From the NCBI GenBank assembly GCA_034439655.1, contig JAWXAU010000090.1:1-38668 (forward strand): a DNA stretch of 38,668 nt. The letters are read 5' to 3'. This DNA comes from Bacteroidota bacterium (GTDB taxonomy: Bacteria; Bacteroidota; Bacteroidia; UKL13-3). The notes below the pieces were generated by a model, which had not been told where the DNA came from, made no database searches, and saw only the letters and a list, made by a program, of their open reading frames with translations. The stretch's first letter is position 1; the number at the start of each line of letters is the position of its first letter. Of this stretch, positions 7,640 through 17,113 are shown piece by piece. Both the position numbers and the translations under genes were made by a program.

Positions 7640-9316
7640 TTAGGGTAGCTTTTTTGTCCGTTTCAGCACCAATAAATTGAGCGGATTTGTGGGCAAACCC
7701 GAAATATTATTCTGCAATAATCTGATACTTCTATCATAAAATAAAACAACCACAGGTGCATCATCCATAATTTTTTTGTCGATAGTGCTATATAGTTTCG
7801 TTCTTATACTATCGTTGGTTATGGTGAGCGAACTTGCATATAAATTATCAATCGCAGAATTTTTATAATGGAAATAATTTGGGCCGCTGGGGCAAAAGTT
7901 TTTGGAAAAGAACAAACTTAAATAGTTCTCCGCATCAGGATAATCTGCTATCCACGAACCGCGGAAGAACAGGGCTTGACTCTTAGCCACCATCTGCCTG
8001 TGCGTAGTTCCAGGATTGTTTTCTATTTTGCATTTGATACCAATTGCCGTTAATTGATTTTGTATATATACAGTTAAATCCAAATAATTTTTGGTGGTAT
8101 ATAATACGATTTCATCCTTCTTATTATACCCCGATTTATGTAATAATTCTCGAGCTTTTTCTGGATTGTACTCATATATATCGTCTTCAATATTTCCAGG
8201 CAAACCCTTAGGTATAAAACCACCCACATTCCCATTCCCTATATTGTTTCGCAATTGGGCAACCATCTCCTTTCGGTTGATGGCATGGCTAATAGCTTGA
8301 CGAAAACATATATTTGCAAACGGAGAATTTTTCGACAAAGGCAAACTATCATCCACCAAAAAACCCAAATATTCTGTATTGAGATAATTGCCCAAAACAA
8401 GTTTGAATTTACCATGATAGTGTTGTTTCAAACTGCCAGATTTGGTGAGCACATCATCTTTAAAACTACTTTCTAGGCCATTTACAAAATCTAATTTACC
8501 TTGCAAAAATTCTAAAAATGCGGAGTGCTTACTTCCAATAAATGATACTACAATTCCATTGAGATAGGGGAGTGGTTTATTGTAACTATCTTTTTCAAAA
8601 TAAAGCGGATTGCGTTCCATCACCATTTTTACTCCATCTTCCCAAAACTTAAGTTGGAATGAGCCTGTACCCACAGGATGTGATCGAAAATCTTTGCCAT
8701 ATTTTTCTATAGCTTCATGTGGAATTGCAAAACAATACGGCATCGCTAATTGACCCAAAAATGGCGGAAATGCTTTGGCAATATGTATTACAACCGTAGA
8801 ATCATTTGGGGTTTCAATAAGTTTGTTATTATGATATATATCTTTATCAGTTTTTGGATTTGCAATTGGCAGCCATTTTTCATTGAGCAGCCACGCACCG
8901 GGACTTGCAGTTGCGGGGTCAAATATCCTTATTAAACTATACGCTATATCTTTTGAATTTAATTTGCGGCCTTTACCATTTGCAAAGCAATCGTGGTCTT
9001 GAAAATATATATCATCACGCAAATAAAAAGTATAGGTTTTGCCACTGTCACTAATGTTCCACCTTTTTGCAAGCGATGGAATAATATGGAGATTGGAATC
9101 CAATTCCACCAAGCCATTATAAAGTTGCGTAACTGCCCAGATATTGTTCTGATCCTTTGCAAATGCGGGGTCTAACGAACTAATACCCGCATCTTCATTG
9201 TAATAAAACAGGTCGCCACGGTTGCTATTCTTGTTCCCGCAATTAATATATAATAAGGTAAAAAAAAATAGTACTATATAATAGTTTGGGAATTTAGTTG
9301 TGGTCTCTTTTTGCAC
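7640..9316 (-). CDS. Family-5 ABC solute-binding lipoprotein (peptide-type)
   Basis: A 558-residue extracytoplasmic binding protein of the SBP_bac_5 (OppA/DppA/NikA) family. The N-terminal helix ends in a lipobox-like YINCG with Cys27, so it is probably a lipoprotein. Family landmarks are ISSLDPAFAKD, YNGLVELDSNLHIIPSLAKR, WNISDSGKTYTFYLRDDIYF, NSKDIAYSLIRIFDP and the C-terminal WIADYPDAENYLSLFFS. The start overlaps the end of the SPFH gene by 23 nt, which suggests translational coupling. No permease or ATPase gene is nearby, so it either works with a remote transporter or has another role. The ligand is unknown. Confidence 0.9.
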   Translation of the reverse strand: MQKETTTKFPNYYIVLFFFTLLYINCGNKNSNRGDLFYYNEDAGISSLDPAFAKDQNNIWAVTQLYNGLVELDSNLHIIPSLAKRWNISDSGKTYTFYLRDDIYFQDHDCFANGKGRKLNSKDIAYSLIRIFDPATASPGAWLLNEKWLPIANPKTDKDIYHNNKLIETPNDSTVVIHIAKAFPPFLGQLAMPYCFAIPHEAIEKYGKDFRSHPVGTGSFQLKFWEDGVKMVMERNPLYFEKDSYNKPLPYLNGIVVSFIGSKHSAFLEFLQGKLDFVNGLESSFKDDVLTKSGSLKQHYHGKFKLVLGNYLNTEYLGFLVDDSLPLSKNSPFANICFRQAISHAINRKEMVAQLRNNIGNGNVGGFIPKGLPGNIEDDIYEYNPEKARELLHKSGYNKKDEIVLYTTKNYLDLTVYIQNQLTAIGIKCKIENNPGTTHRQMVAKSQALFFRGSWIADYPDAENYLSLFFSKNFCPSGPNYFHYKNSAIDNLYASSLTITNDSIRTKLYSTIDKKIMDDAPVVVLFYDRSIRLLQNNISGLPTNPLNLLVLKRTKKLP

Positions 9317-10238
9317 TCAATTCCAAATTATTAAATGCCATTAATTGTTGGAAAGTTCGTGACATTCCATCGGGCGAACCATCCAAAAATATCACATTGC
9401 CTTTGCCTTGTTCGGCCATGGTTTTCACAGCTTCTGTCCACATGCTAAATAATATTACGGAAGAGTCCAGATTTGAGCTTGCCATTTCTTTAGCAGCTTG
9501 GCTCATACCTTTGGCTACTTCTTCGCGGAATGATGCAACTGCTTGTCCTCTTAATATAGCAGCAACTCTGTCGGCTTCGGCTGAAATTTTTATTGCATTT
9601 CCTTCAGCTTCGGCGGCTTTGGTTTTTGTGATTAATAAGGCCTGCCCTTCATTCTCAGCAGCAGCTTTTAGATTGTTTGATGATACCACTTTGGCCATCG
9701 ATTTCATAATCTCTTCATCGAAAGTTATATCATTCATTTGCATATCGATTAAATGATAGCCCCAGCCTTCTAATGTATTATCCAATTGCATTTTTACTTC
9801 TTCCACAATGTCCCTACGAAGTGATAATATTTCTGCTTGTCTTTTGGTCGCCACAAATGCACGAATGCTTCCTTCTACGGTGCGTATCAATGCCGACTGA
9901 AAGCTTTTAAGATCCATAAATTTGAAAGCTACATTTTTTATAGTTTCTTCATCGTGGTTCACCACCGCATATAATAACATGGCTGAAAAATTTACATTAG
10001 CTTGGTCAACTGTGATAGCTTGAAATCCCAGTTCTATAGAGCGGTTCTGGATAGAAATAGTCTTAAATTCACGCTCGATAAAAGGTATTTTGAAATTGAG
10101 CCCTGGATGAAGCAATCGTCGGTATTTACCAAATATGGTGATCACTGCAATATTACCTTGTTTAACCGTAGAAATACCTGCAATAATGAGTAATAGGATG
10201 ACTCCTAAAATGGAGAGAGTTGTTGGTGATATATTCAT
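9294..10238 (-). CDS. SPFH/Band 7 membrane protein (stomatin/QmcA-like)
   Basis: A 314-residue protein with one N-terminal membrane helix (residues 5-24), then a Band 7 domain (AVITIFGKYRRLLHPGLNFK ... VEGSIRAFVATKRQAEILSL). An Ala/Glu-rich coiled coil follows (AAAENEGQALLITKTKAAEA ... ISAEADRVAAILRGQ). This is the layout of slipin/stomatin proteins that oligomerise at membranes and modulate proteases or other membrane proteins. No NfeD or HflC/FtsH partner gene is adjacent. Instead the gene runs into a solute-binding lipoprotein with a 23-nt overlap. Confidence 0.9.
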   Translation of the reverse strand: MNISPTTLSILGVILLLIIAGISTVKQGNIAVITIFGKYRRLLHPGLNFKIPFIEREFKTISIQNRSIELGFQAITVDQANVNFSAMLLYAVVNHDEETIKNVAFKFMDLKSFQSALIRTVEGSIRAFVATKRQAEILSLRRDIVEEVKMQLDNTLEGWGYHLIDMQMNDITFDEEIMKSMAKVVSSNNLKAAAENEGQALLITKTKAAEAEGNAIKISAEADRVAAILRGQAVASFREEVAKGMSQAAKEMASSNLDSSVILFSMWTEAVKTMAEQGKGNVIFLDGSPDGMSRTFQQLMAFNNLELSAKRDHN

Positions 10239-10286
10239 TTTTATTTTATTTTATTAGGGAGCAAATAACGGGTTTTTTTTTGGAAA

Positions 10287-10388
10287 GTGATAAGTAATAA
10301 GTAGTCAGTGGTCAGCCCGCCGCGGCGGGCAGTGGTCAGTAGCTGACTCCTATTGGCGTACGGCTTACCACTTATCACATCTTACTTA
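10287..10388. repeat. Low-complexity inverted-repeat element E1 at the end of the 1838-aa gene
   Basis: GTGATAAGT (10287-10295) pairs with ACTTATCAC (10370-10378), and TAAT/AAGTA-type words fill both arms. The centre holds a perfect palindrome GCCCGCCGCGGCGGGC. On the minus strand the low-complexity word TAATAAGTAAG begins with the stop codon of the 1838-residue gene. Positions 10307-10341 are repeated exactly at 21806-21840. Confidence 0.7.
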
Positions 10389-13300
10389 TTACTCCTTCTT
10401 AAATTTCGCAATCTGTCTTTCGCCATTCTGATTTATGACAGCTATATAATATAATCCTTGAGCAAAATTATTTACAGGCACTATAATAGATTTGTCGTTT
10501 TTAATATTTGTATTATATACCAATTGCCCTGCCTGATTATAGATGAACACTTGTTTGATATTAGATTGATTTTCAAAAACAAGATTTAATATTTCCTGTG
10601 CAGGATTTGGGTATAACTGGAAGGTCTCTTTTGCAATATTTTGAATTGCATTTCCTGCATATACTACTACCGATCTCGATACATCGTCTGCTTTAATGTT
10701 TGAAGGATCGGTAAGGCTATAAGTTAAAGTATAAGTGCCCAATATAGAAGTATTCACGCTTCCTGTAATAGTAACCAAGGATTGTAAAGTAGCAGCATTA
10801 TAATAATTATCTGTAGCAGTTATACCAAGGTCAGTATAGCTTTGATATTGCATAACAGAGTCAGTTGTCTTTCCATTAATTGTCAATATTGGTTTGGTAG
10901 TTTTCTGTACTATGATAGTTCTGGTTTTATTACTACTATTTCCTGAATGATCGGTGGCTACATAGGTAAGAGATTGTACGCCCAATTGCATTGTATTGAT
11001 ACTTCCAATTACTGTTGCTATAAGTGCGGTATCGTAATCATCGGTAATAGTATAACCAGGGTCAGTAAATGCAAGACCAGCCTCAATATATATAGTATCT
11101 CCTACTTTTAGTTTTATAAAGGGGGCTACATTATCTGTAATAATAACCGTACGTTGTGCTGTGCCTATATTTCCAACACTATCGGTGCATGAATAGGTAA
11201 TATATAGCGTATCTGGTTTTGAGGAATTAATTACAGTTGGATATATATTTACCGTCAGGTTTTGCGAATAATTATCAGTTACTTTATAGCCGGGTTCTGA
11301 ATATACATCACCTATATGAATGGTATAAGGATTGGGTGCAGTAAGTGTTATTATAGGTTTTAATCGGTCAACAACTATTACATCGCGTGCTATTGTTGCT
11401 GATTGGTTTCCAGTTTTATCTGCTACTGTATATTGATATTGATAAGTGCCCAGAACGGCAATATTTGCAGTGCCAGTCCGTACTACATTATTTGATATAT
11501 TTCCATCCACCGAATCATAGGCGATTACTCCAGGATCATTATAGGATGTATTTGCATCAACAGTATCGGGGTTATTGCCAATCAACACTATATAGGGAGC
11601 TGTTGCATCAGGTGTAACTGTTATATATCTTGTTTGCGGGATAGCTTTATTGCCGCTGCTATCCGTTGCATTGAAAGTGAGTGTATAAGTACCAATTGTT
11701 TGTGTATTGAGTGGTAAAGTGCTCACCATTACAGGCACATTTCCATCTATATTATCCAATGCCGTTGCACCACTATCGGTATAAGTTAGTCCTTGTCCTA
11801 CTTTTGCATTTGCACCACCAATAAGTTTAATAACCGGGCCTTCAAAATCATCAACCAGGAAAATACCATAGTCTTCGTACTCTCCACCAAAGGCGGTGCT
11901 AACGCAAGCTGCGACGCCATTTCCATCAACAACAGCAATCCTTAATTTAGTAAAACCAGTTGCTACTTTTCCAGATGATTTTGTGGGGACAGTAATAGTT
12001 GCTGTCCACGTTTTTAATTTTGCAAAACCACTTGAATATACAACTTCTGAACTTTGGAAAATACCATCTATATTATAATCAATCCATATCTTGCACAATG
12101 CACTTTTAGTATTAGCTAACCTCCCTGCATTGAATTTGTATTTCCCACCCAATATCATACAAGTGGTACTGCTCGAATAGTCCCAATAATCGGCGGTACC
12201 AATGCTTGAAACCATAGATATATCTCCAATATTAAACATACTAATTCCTGCTTCCGTTCCTGTAAAAGTAGAGCAAGTAGGATAGCAATAATCATCGCTC
12301 ACATAAAAATAATTGGTAATCGATTTTACATTATTTCCATAAGCATTGGTTGCAGTTAAAGAAATACTATAATAACCGGTATCGGTAAATGATACATCAG
12401 GGTTTTGGTCTGATTGGCTGGTTCCATTTTCAAATACCACATTATTGTTTGGTTGAATATCCCAATCCCAACCTGTGGCACCATATAAAGATTTATCTTT
12501 TAAGGATACGATTTTATATAGTGTAAGTTTACTTGGCGTTGCTTTTTGAACAGCTATGCAACCGCTGGGAACATAAGAATACTCGGCCTCGAAAGCGGCA
12601 ACAGGGCTTTGCGACGGATTAACGATTGTAATAACTTTGTCAACGGTGTCAATTCCACCACAACTCTGCACTATTAAACGACAGGTTTGTGTTCCAACAT
12701 TATTAAATGTATATATATTTTTCCATCCTGTGGCGTCTTCAAATCCATCGTTCTCATAATCCCAACTATAAGTATATGTTTTATCCCAATAAGTTGCTTT
12801 TATATCCATAGTAGAGCCTATATAAACGGTATCGGGAATTACAAAGAGAGCACTTGGTTTTGGGAACGTTCCTGGAGTTGAATACCATTTGGCCTCAAAT
12901 CCTTTTCCTCTTGTATATCTACTATAAAAATATATATACATGCTGCCACTTTTAGCAGTTAATTTGCTGGGCTTATAATTATTGGTAAACCCATAATTAT
13001 TGAATAATTTCTTTCCTGATATACTATCTGTACCATCCCAGATTCCTAGCCACGAAGCATTTCCTAAATCAAATTTACTTTGGTCGAATTCTATCGTAAC
13101 GTCTTTTGCACAAGGAGCTATCAGCAGATGTAATTTTTTATTCGTTCCATGGTTTCCATACTTTCCACCATCATCGTACAAGCGACCTTCTGAAGCACTG
13201 GTATAAGTGGGGCTTCCCATTATAATAGTTTGCAATACTTTTATATATATACTTTTGCAAAGCTGGCTACTTCCTATTGCATTGGTGGCAGTAAGGCATA

Positions 13301-15905
13301 TATTATAATTACCTGGGGAAACAAAAGTTATTACTGGTTGAAAGCTATTAGTATCCGTACCATTTGTATATATCCAATCGGTGCCATAGGTGCCAGGCGT
13401 AACAGTCCAATTGAAGGATTCAGGGCCTTGTATAGTATAGTTTTTAAAAGTGATTGTTCCATTTTCATCTATAACTGTATCGCTTGCATAAAAACTAGGA
13501 ACAGGAACATTCGATGGATTATATACATTGAAATTAATAGTGGTATCGTCCGTTCCTATGCAATTAATTACTTCCAGTTTTATACTATGACTCCCCGTAT
13601 TGCTAATCGTGCTCATTAAATCCTTGGTCAAAACTCCACTGACCAATGTCCCGTCAATATACCAATAATAATGTTTACCTAATTTATTGGAAAGGTTCGT
13701 AGCAGTAAATATACAATTCACAAATATAGTATCTGGTAAACTAAAACTTGCAAATGGGTTGCTATATTTATAGGCACACTCATCGGCACCTAGTTGTGGG
13801 GCAATGGTGCAGCGTTGGTTGCCGTCAATATCATCGCTTACACCTGTAAGGCTATCTCCTTGCAAGGGGGCAATATTGGTCTTTAAATGCAAGTTATAAG
13901 GTGATACGGTACTCATAAAAGCAGGCACTTGGTTAAACACAAAGTTATTTTGTCCATTCACGCCTTGTATATCTTTTACAGTTGTATATAGTGGCCCATT
14001 ATTAATCCTAACCATGTCGGCCCCTAAATCGCCATTGAGGTTATTATATTCTGATAGATTAATATTACTTGCCTGAAACGCCCATATACATTGGCTATTG
14101 GCACGTTGTACACTTATTATATTATTTCTAAAATCAACCGTGGGGCCATATACATATACCCCATACCTTGTGGCAGCTCCAGTTGGAGCATAATTATATA
14201 TGGTATTGTGGTAGATTTTTACGTTAGCTGTACTATTATAGGTATATAGGTATATGCTTCGTACATTAGTGCCCCACACAAAATTATTTTGAACCAATAG
14301 ATCATTACTATAATAACAATTCATTCCCGTAGAAGTGGCATTTATCTTATTGCTCAGTATAAATGATGCATCTGAATAATACAAAAACAATCCAATTGCA
14401 GAACTATAGATGTAATTATTTGATAGTGTAACGGAATCTTCATAATATAAATATATACCCGTGCCATTAGATAGGTTTGAGATATCGCAATTTTTTACTA
14501 AGAAATTATGTCCTCTATTACTCACATCTCCATACATATAAATTCCATAATATCCACCCGAAATATTGGTATTGGTTACGGAAGCATACGTCACCGAATT
14601 TTTGGTGCTATTGGGTACAGTTCCGAAAACAATATTATAACTGGAATTCTTATTCACCACGCATTTAATTATACAACTGTCAACATGTATCTCGGTAATG
14701 TTGCCTGCAAAACTGAGAGCAGTATTTGTTACATTGAGCGTATTAGTTTGATCGATAGTAAGGTTCTTTATGGTAACATAGGAAACGTTGTTAAACGCTA
14801 TAAGTTTAGTCTTACTGCTTGAGAATTTGGTATTAGTGGCATTCCCACCATCAATAGTTAAAGTATTGGTAGTACTAAGTCCAGCAATATTATTAAAGTA
14901 TGCACTGTCGGTATAGGTGCCTGCTTTTATTTTTACTATGGTGGGGCCACTTATATAACAGCTATTCAATAATTGGGCAACCTCGTTGAGTGTATGATAA
15001 TTGGTATATGATTTAGAACTTGACGGATTTACGGTTAAAGTTCCAGACACACCAGTACACAAAAGCAAACTTGTTGTGTCATCGTTAATATTGGCATCAG
15101 GGTTATTGCCATTTGGATATTTTACCCATGCTTTTAATGTATATAAGCCATTTGACGAAGCAGATATTGTTTGCGAAAATTTATGGGTATATTGAGCACA
15201 CGAGGCAAGGTTCAGCCCTGTGATGTTTTCTGTAACAGTAGTGCCATCGAATAAGTAGGAAACCCGCACACTGTCGAGCGTGCTATCGCTGTGGTTTGAT
15301 ATGGTAAGTGCAAGCGTATCGTTTTGCCCTACGGTTAAAGTTGCAGGCCCATTTAATGAAACTGCAGTTATATTAAAATTGGTATCCGCATTCACATTTA
15401 TTTGTAAATCCCAAAAATCGCCATAGGTTACCTTGCAAGGATTGTTTGTTACAGCGAGGTTTCCATAGTCGGCACCGATACGCATGCGATAGGCACCTGA
15501 CGGGGCACCGATGGGTACTATAAAATATCCATACAAACTATCATTGGCACCAATATTTGACTTTTGCAATAATAATTCCGCCGACTCAAAGGTATCATTC
15601 TTATTCCAGTCAATATACATATATGCTTGCTGCGATGGGTAAGTAGCCACCTGGGCTGCCATATACACCGTATCGCCTTTGTTGAGGCAAGTACCTGTAG
15701 TATTATAATAATTGTAATACGATTGTTGGGTATTATACGTTATTGTTTTCGAAAACTGTCCGTATAATTTAACCCTGACAATACCGATGCCGCAACATTT
15801 GTTCGTGGCAGAGGGGCTTGCACATTGTGCCAAGGATTCAAAATTGATTGCTGAGGCAAATAGAAGTATTGCCATTGCTATAATTATTGTAAAATATTTT
15901 GTCAT
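10389..15905 (-). CDS. Giant modular T9SS surface protein (beta-helix, PKD, CUB-like, GEVED, Ig-like repeats)
   Basis: An 1838-residue secreted multidomain protein. Layout by eye: signal peptide 1-27; GEVED-like domain ~80-170 (IDWNKNDTFESAE); CARDB-like Ig domain ~172-285; right-handed beta-helix ~290-700; two PKD-type domains ~715-890; CUB-like domain ~895-1005 (LGIWDGTDSISGKKLFNNYG); two more PKD domains ~1010-1200; second GEVED ~1207-1352 (IDYNIDGIFQSSEVV); five consecutive DUF5011/HYR-type Ig repeats ~1356-1755 (each with a D.GY..TD/ALDN.DGN motif and a closing TYTLTY..TD.SGN); T9SS type A domain ~1762-1838 (LYPNPAQE ... YNQAGQLVYN ... FAQGLYYIAVI). It is probably an adhesin or polysaccharide-binding surface protein. 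No catalytic motif was recognised. Confidence 0.9.
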   Translation of the reverse strand: MTKYFTIIIAMAILLFASAINFESLAQCASPSATNKCCGIGIVRVKLYGQFSKTITYNTQQSYYNYYNTTGTCLNKGDTVYMAAQVATYPSQQAYMYIDWNKNDTFESAELLLQKSNIGANDSLYGYFIVPIGAPSGAYRMRIGADYGNLAVTNNPCKVTYGDFWDLQINVNADTNFNITAVSLNGPATLTVGQNDTLALTISNHSDSTLDSVRVSYLFDGTTVTENITGLNLASCAQYTHKFSQTISASSNGLYTLKAWVKYPNGNNPDANINDDTTSLLLCTGVSGTLTVNPSSSKSYTNYHTLNEVAQLLNSCYISGPTIVKIKAGTYTDSAYFNNIAGLSTTNTLTIDGGNATNTKFSSSKTKLIAFNNVSYVTIKNLTIDQTNTLNVTNTALSFAGNITEIHVDSCIIKCVVNKNSSYNIVFGTVPNSTKNSVTYASVTNTNISGGYYGIYMYGDVSNRGHNFLVKNCDISNLSNGTGIYLYYEDSVTLSNNYIYSSAIGLFLYYSDASFILSNKINATSTGMNCYYSNDLLVQNNFVWGTNVRSIYLYTYNSTANVKIYHNTIYNYAPTGAATRYGVYVYGPTVDFRNNIISVQRANSQCIWAFQASNINLSEYNNLNGDLGADMVRINNGPLYTTVKDIQGVNGQNNFVFNQVPAFMSTVSPYNLHLKTNIAPLQGDSLTGVSDDIDGNQRCTIAPQLGADECAYKYSNPFASFSLPDTIFVNCIFTATNLSNKLGKHYYWYIDGTLVSGVLTKDLMSTISNTGSHSIKLEVINCIGTDDTTINFNVYNPSNVPVPSFYASDTVIDENGTITFKNYTIQGPESFNWTVTPGTYGTDWIYTNGTDTNSFQPVITFVSPGNYNICLTATNAIGSSQLCKSIYIKVLQTIIMGSPTYTSASEGRLYDDGGKYGNHGTNKKLHLLIAPCAKDVTIEFDQSKFDLGNASWLGIWDGTDSISGKKLFNNYGFTNNYKPSKLTAKSGSMYIYFYSRYTRGKGFEAKWYSTPGTFPKPSALFVIPDTVYIGSTMDIKATYWDKTYTYSWDYENDGFEDATGWKNIYTFNNVGTQTCRLIVQSCGGIDTVDKVITIVNPSQSPVAAFEAEYSYVPSGCIAVQKATPSKLTLYKIVSLKDKSLYGATGWDWDIQPNNNVVFENGTSQSDQNPDVSFTDTGYYSISLTATNAYGNNVKSITNYFYVSDDYCYPTCSTFTGTEAGISMFNIGDISMVSSIGTADYWDYSSSTTCMILGGKYKFNAGRLANTKSALCKIWIDYNIDGIFQSSEVVYSSGFAKLKTWTATITVPTKSSGKVATGFTKLRIAVVDGNGVAACVSTAFGGEYEDYGIFLVDDFEGPVIKLIGGANAKVGQGLTYTDSGATALDNIDGNVPVMVSTLPLNTQTIGTYTLTFNATDSSGNKAIPQTRYITVTPDATAPYIVLIGNNPDTVDANTSYNDPGVIAYDSVDGNISNNVVRTGTANIAVLGTYQYQYTVADKTGNQSATIARDVIVVDRLKPIITLTAPNPYTIHIGDVYSEPGYKVTDNYSQNLTVNIYPTVINSSKPDTLYITYSCTDSVGNIGTAQRTVIITDNVAPFIKLKVGDTIYIEAGLAFTDPGYTITDDYDTALIATVIGSINTMQLGVQSLTYVATDHSGNSSNKTRTIIVQKTTKPILTINGKTTDSVMQYQSYTDLGITATDNYYNAATLQSLVTITGSVNTSILGTYTLTYSLTDPSNIKADDVSRSVVVYAGNAIQNIAKETFQLYPNPAQEILNLVFENQSNIKQVFIYNQAGQLVYNTNIKNDKSIIVPVNNFAQGLYYIAVINQNGERQIAKFKKE

Positions 15906-15927
15906 AATAAGTTAGATAAATAATTTT

Positions 15928-15935
15928 CAAATGTA
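15928..15935 (-). promoter_or_regulatory. -7 promoter element of the giant T9SS gene
   Basis: On the minus strand TACATTTG matches TAnnTTTG, 22 bp before the ATG at 15905. A TTTC rather than TTTG lies about 20 bp further upstream as a weak -33 element. Confidence 0.45.
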
Positions 15936-15982
15936 CAGGAGATTTTGGTAAAAAAGAAATTTTTTATAGAGGAATAGGGGGG

Positions 15983-16041
15983 AAGGAATAAGGAACTGTC
16001 TCCTTCAGCCGTTCCGAAGCATCTGAAGGCACTTATTCCTT
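15983..16041. repeat. Low-complexity inverted-repeat element E2
   Basis: AAGGAATAAG (15983-15992) pairs with CTTATTCCTT (16032-16041). An inner stem CCTTCAG (16002-16008) / CTGAAGG (16023-16029) lies inside. The arms match those of element E3 at 17630. Unlike the other elements it lies between two divergent genes, not at a stop codon. Confidence 0.65.
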
Positions 16042-16105
16042 ACTCCTTACTCCTAGTACCTAATTACTGCTTGTTTCATTTCCAACCCTTCCCTAATATT
16101 GTCAG

Positions 16106-16579
16106 GTGAAATATTTTGTAGCTCCCATATTGTTGTGTATTACACTTTTTAGCCAAGCACAATCCATTACGCCGTATGTGTTCAATACCGATGGTGCAAC
16201 TTTGAAAGGTAGCACGGTGCAAATTGAGATTTCCATTGGTGAACCCATTACGACCACTTTATATTCAGCTAATAATATCATAAGCCAAGGACTGTTGCAG
16301 CCAAACTATAATTTGATGACAAGTATATATATAGAAGAGAAAAATATTACGATTAAATATTGCCCCAATCCCACCACAGATAATATATATATAGAAACAG
16401 ATGCAGTATATAACAACATACAGATTTTTGACATGACGGGCAAGTTGGTGCAGATTCAGTAAGGGCAAAGCAAACAATTAATAATGGAGTATTTGGCAGC
16501 AGGGCTATACGAGGTAGTGTTGGTAGATAAAATATGTAATCCTGTTACGCATTTTAAGATTAGCAAAATCACATTTTAA
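16106..16579 (+). pseudogene. Small T9SS protein with in-frame TAA in its sorting domain
   Basis: The start is a GTG at 16106 (KYFVAPILLCITLFSQAQ signal peptide). The mature part ITPYVFNTDGATLKG ... IEISIGEPI ... IISQGLLQPN is the pattern of small Bacteroidota surface proteins that precede adhesin genes. The sorting domain (YCPNPTTDNIYIET ... IFDMTGKLVQIQ) is cut by TAA at 16460-16462 after 118 residues. The same frame continues GQSKQLIMEYLAAGLYEVVL ... FKISKITF to a TAA at 16577-16579, completing a normal T9SS type A domain. A single C-to-T change (CAA to TAA) would explain the break. Confidence 0.8.
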
Positions 16580-16591
16580 AAATATTTTCTA

Positions 16592-16972
16592 ATAAAAAAA
16601 TCCTTACTTTTATTATCGTCTTTCTTTCTAGTACTGCTCGTTTATGGGCAGGTAGCACAAGGTATAAACTATTAAGGTGTTGCCCGAAACCAATTGGGTG
16701 TGACACTTAGTAATAAATCCATTGGCGTGAGGATGAGTATGCAGGATAGTGCTCTCCATAAAGTATTATATACAGAAGTGTATACTGTTGCTACCAATAC
16801 GATGGGATTGTTCACCCATATAGTAGGTCGTGGTACAACTGTATATGGTAAGTTTGATACAGTAGATTGCGTTCGGTTTGGCGTTGTCGCCAACCGAAAA
16901 AACCCTCGCACCACCCTTTTGTGGTTGGCGACAACGCCAGCCCACAAGGAGTACCGCGAGCTTTTGTCTTGA
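16592..16972 (+). pseudogene. Decayed adhesin-type surface protein (5' remnant)
   Basis: One frame reads KKSLLLLSSFFLVLLVYGQ, then VAQGINY, TAA, GVARNQLGVTLSNKSIGVRM, then TEVYTVATNTMGLFTHIVG and GKFDTVDC. This is the N-terminus of the Bacteroidota family beginning with a signal peptide plus INYQGVARN...G (collagen-like or tail-fibre-type adhesins). Three lesions are visible: the initiator position is ATA (16592), the conserved Gln is TAA (16673-16675), and similarity ends near 16870 where an inverted-repeat block begins. With the preceding small T9SS relic it forms a decayed two-gene surface-protein locus. Between 16973 and 17113 I see no gene. Confidence 0.75.
16879..16939. repeat. 17-bp perfect inverted repeat inserted in the adhesin relic
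   Basis: TGGCGTTGTCGCCAACC (16879-16895) is exactly complementary to 16923-16939, with a 27-bp spacer. It begins where similarity of the adhesin relic stops, so it may mark the insertion or deletion that truncated the gene. It is distinctly GC-richer than its surroundings. Confidence 0.7.
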
Positions 16973-17113
16973 GTATATATATGCCTTAATGATTAATGGG
17001 CATTGCCGTATGGCCCCATCCGCCGCCGTGGACCGAATCCATAATCCCGACCCAAAACTTTCTCCCCACTGAATTGTTTCATAAAACAAAACCCTAAATA
17101 AAAACTATATAAC

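Noticed and set aside
9298-9756. 152-codon plus-strand frame
   Set aside because: It is antisense to the SPFH gene, whose Band 7 and coiled-coil features are clear; the antisense frame is an Ala/Ser-rich shadow.
13230-13619. 129-codon plus-strand frame inside the giant T9SS gene
   Set aside because: It is antisense to PKD-domain coding sequence with clear conserved motifs; no start context or family match.
16766-17089. 107-codon minus-strand frame across the inverted repeat
   Set aside because: It overlaps the adhesin relic, which has recognisable homology in the other strand, and is built partly from the palindromic repeat.
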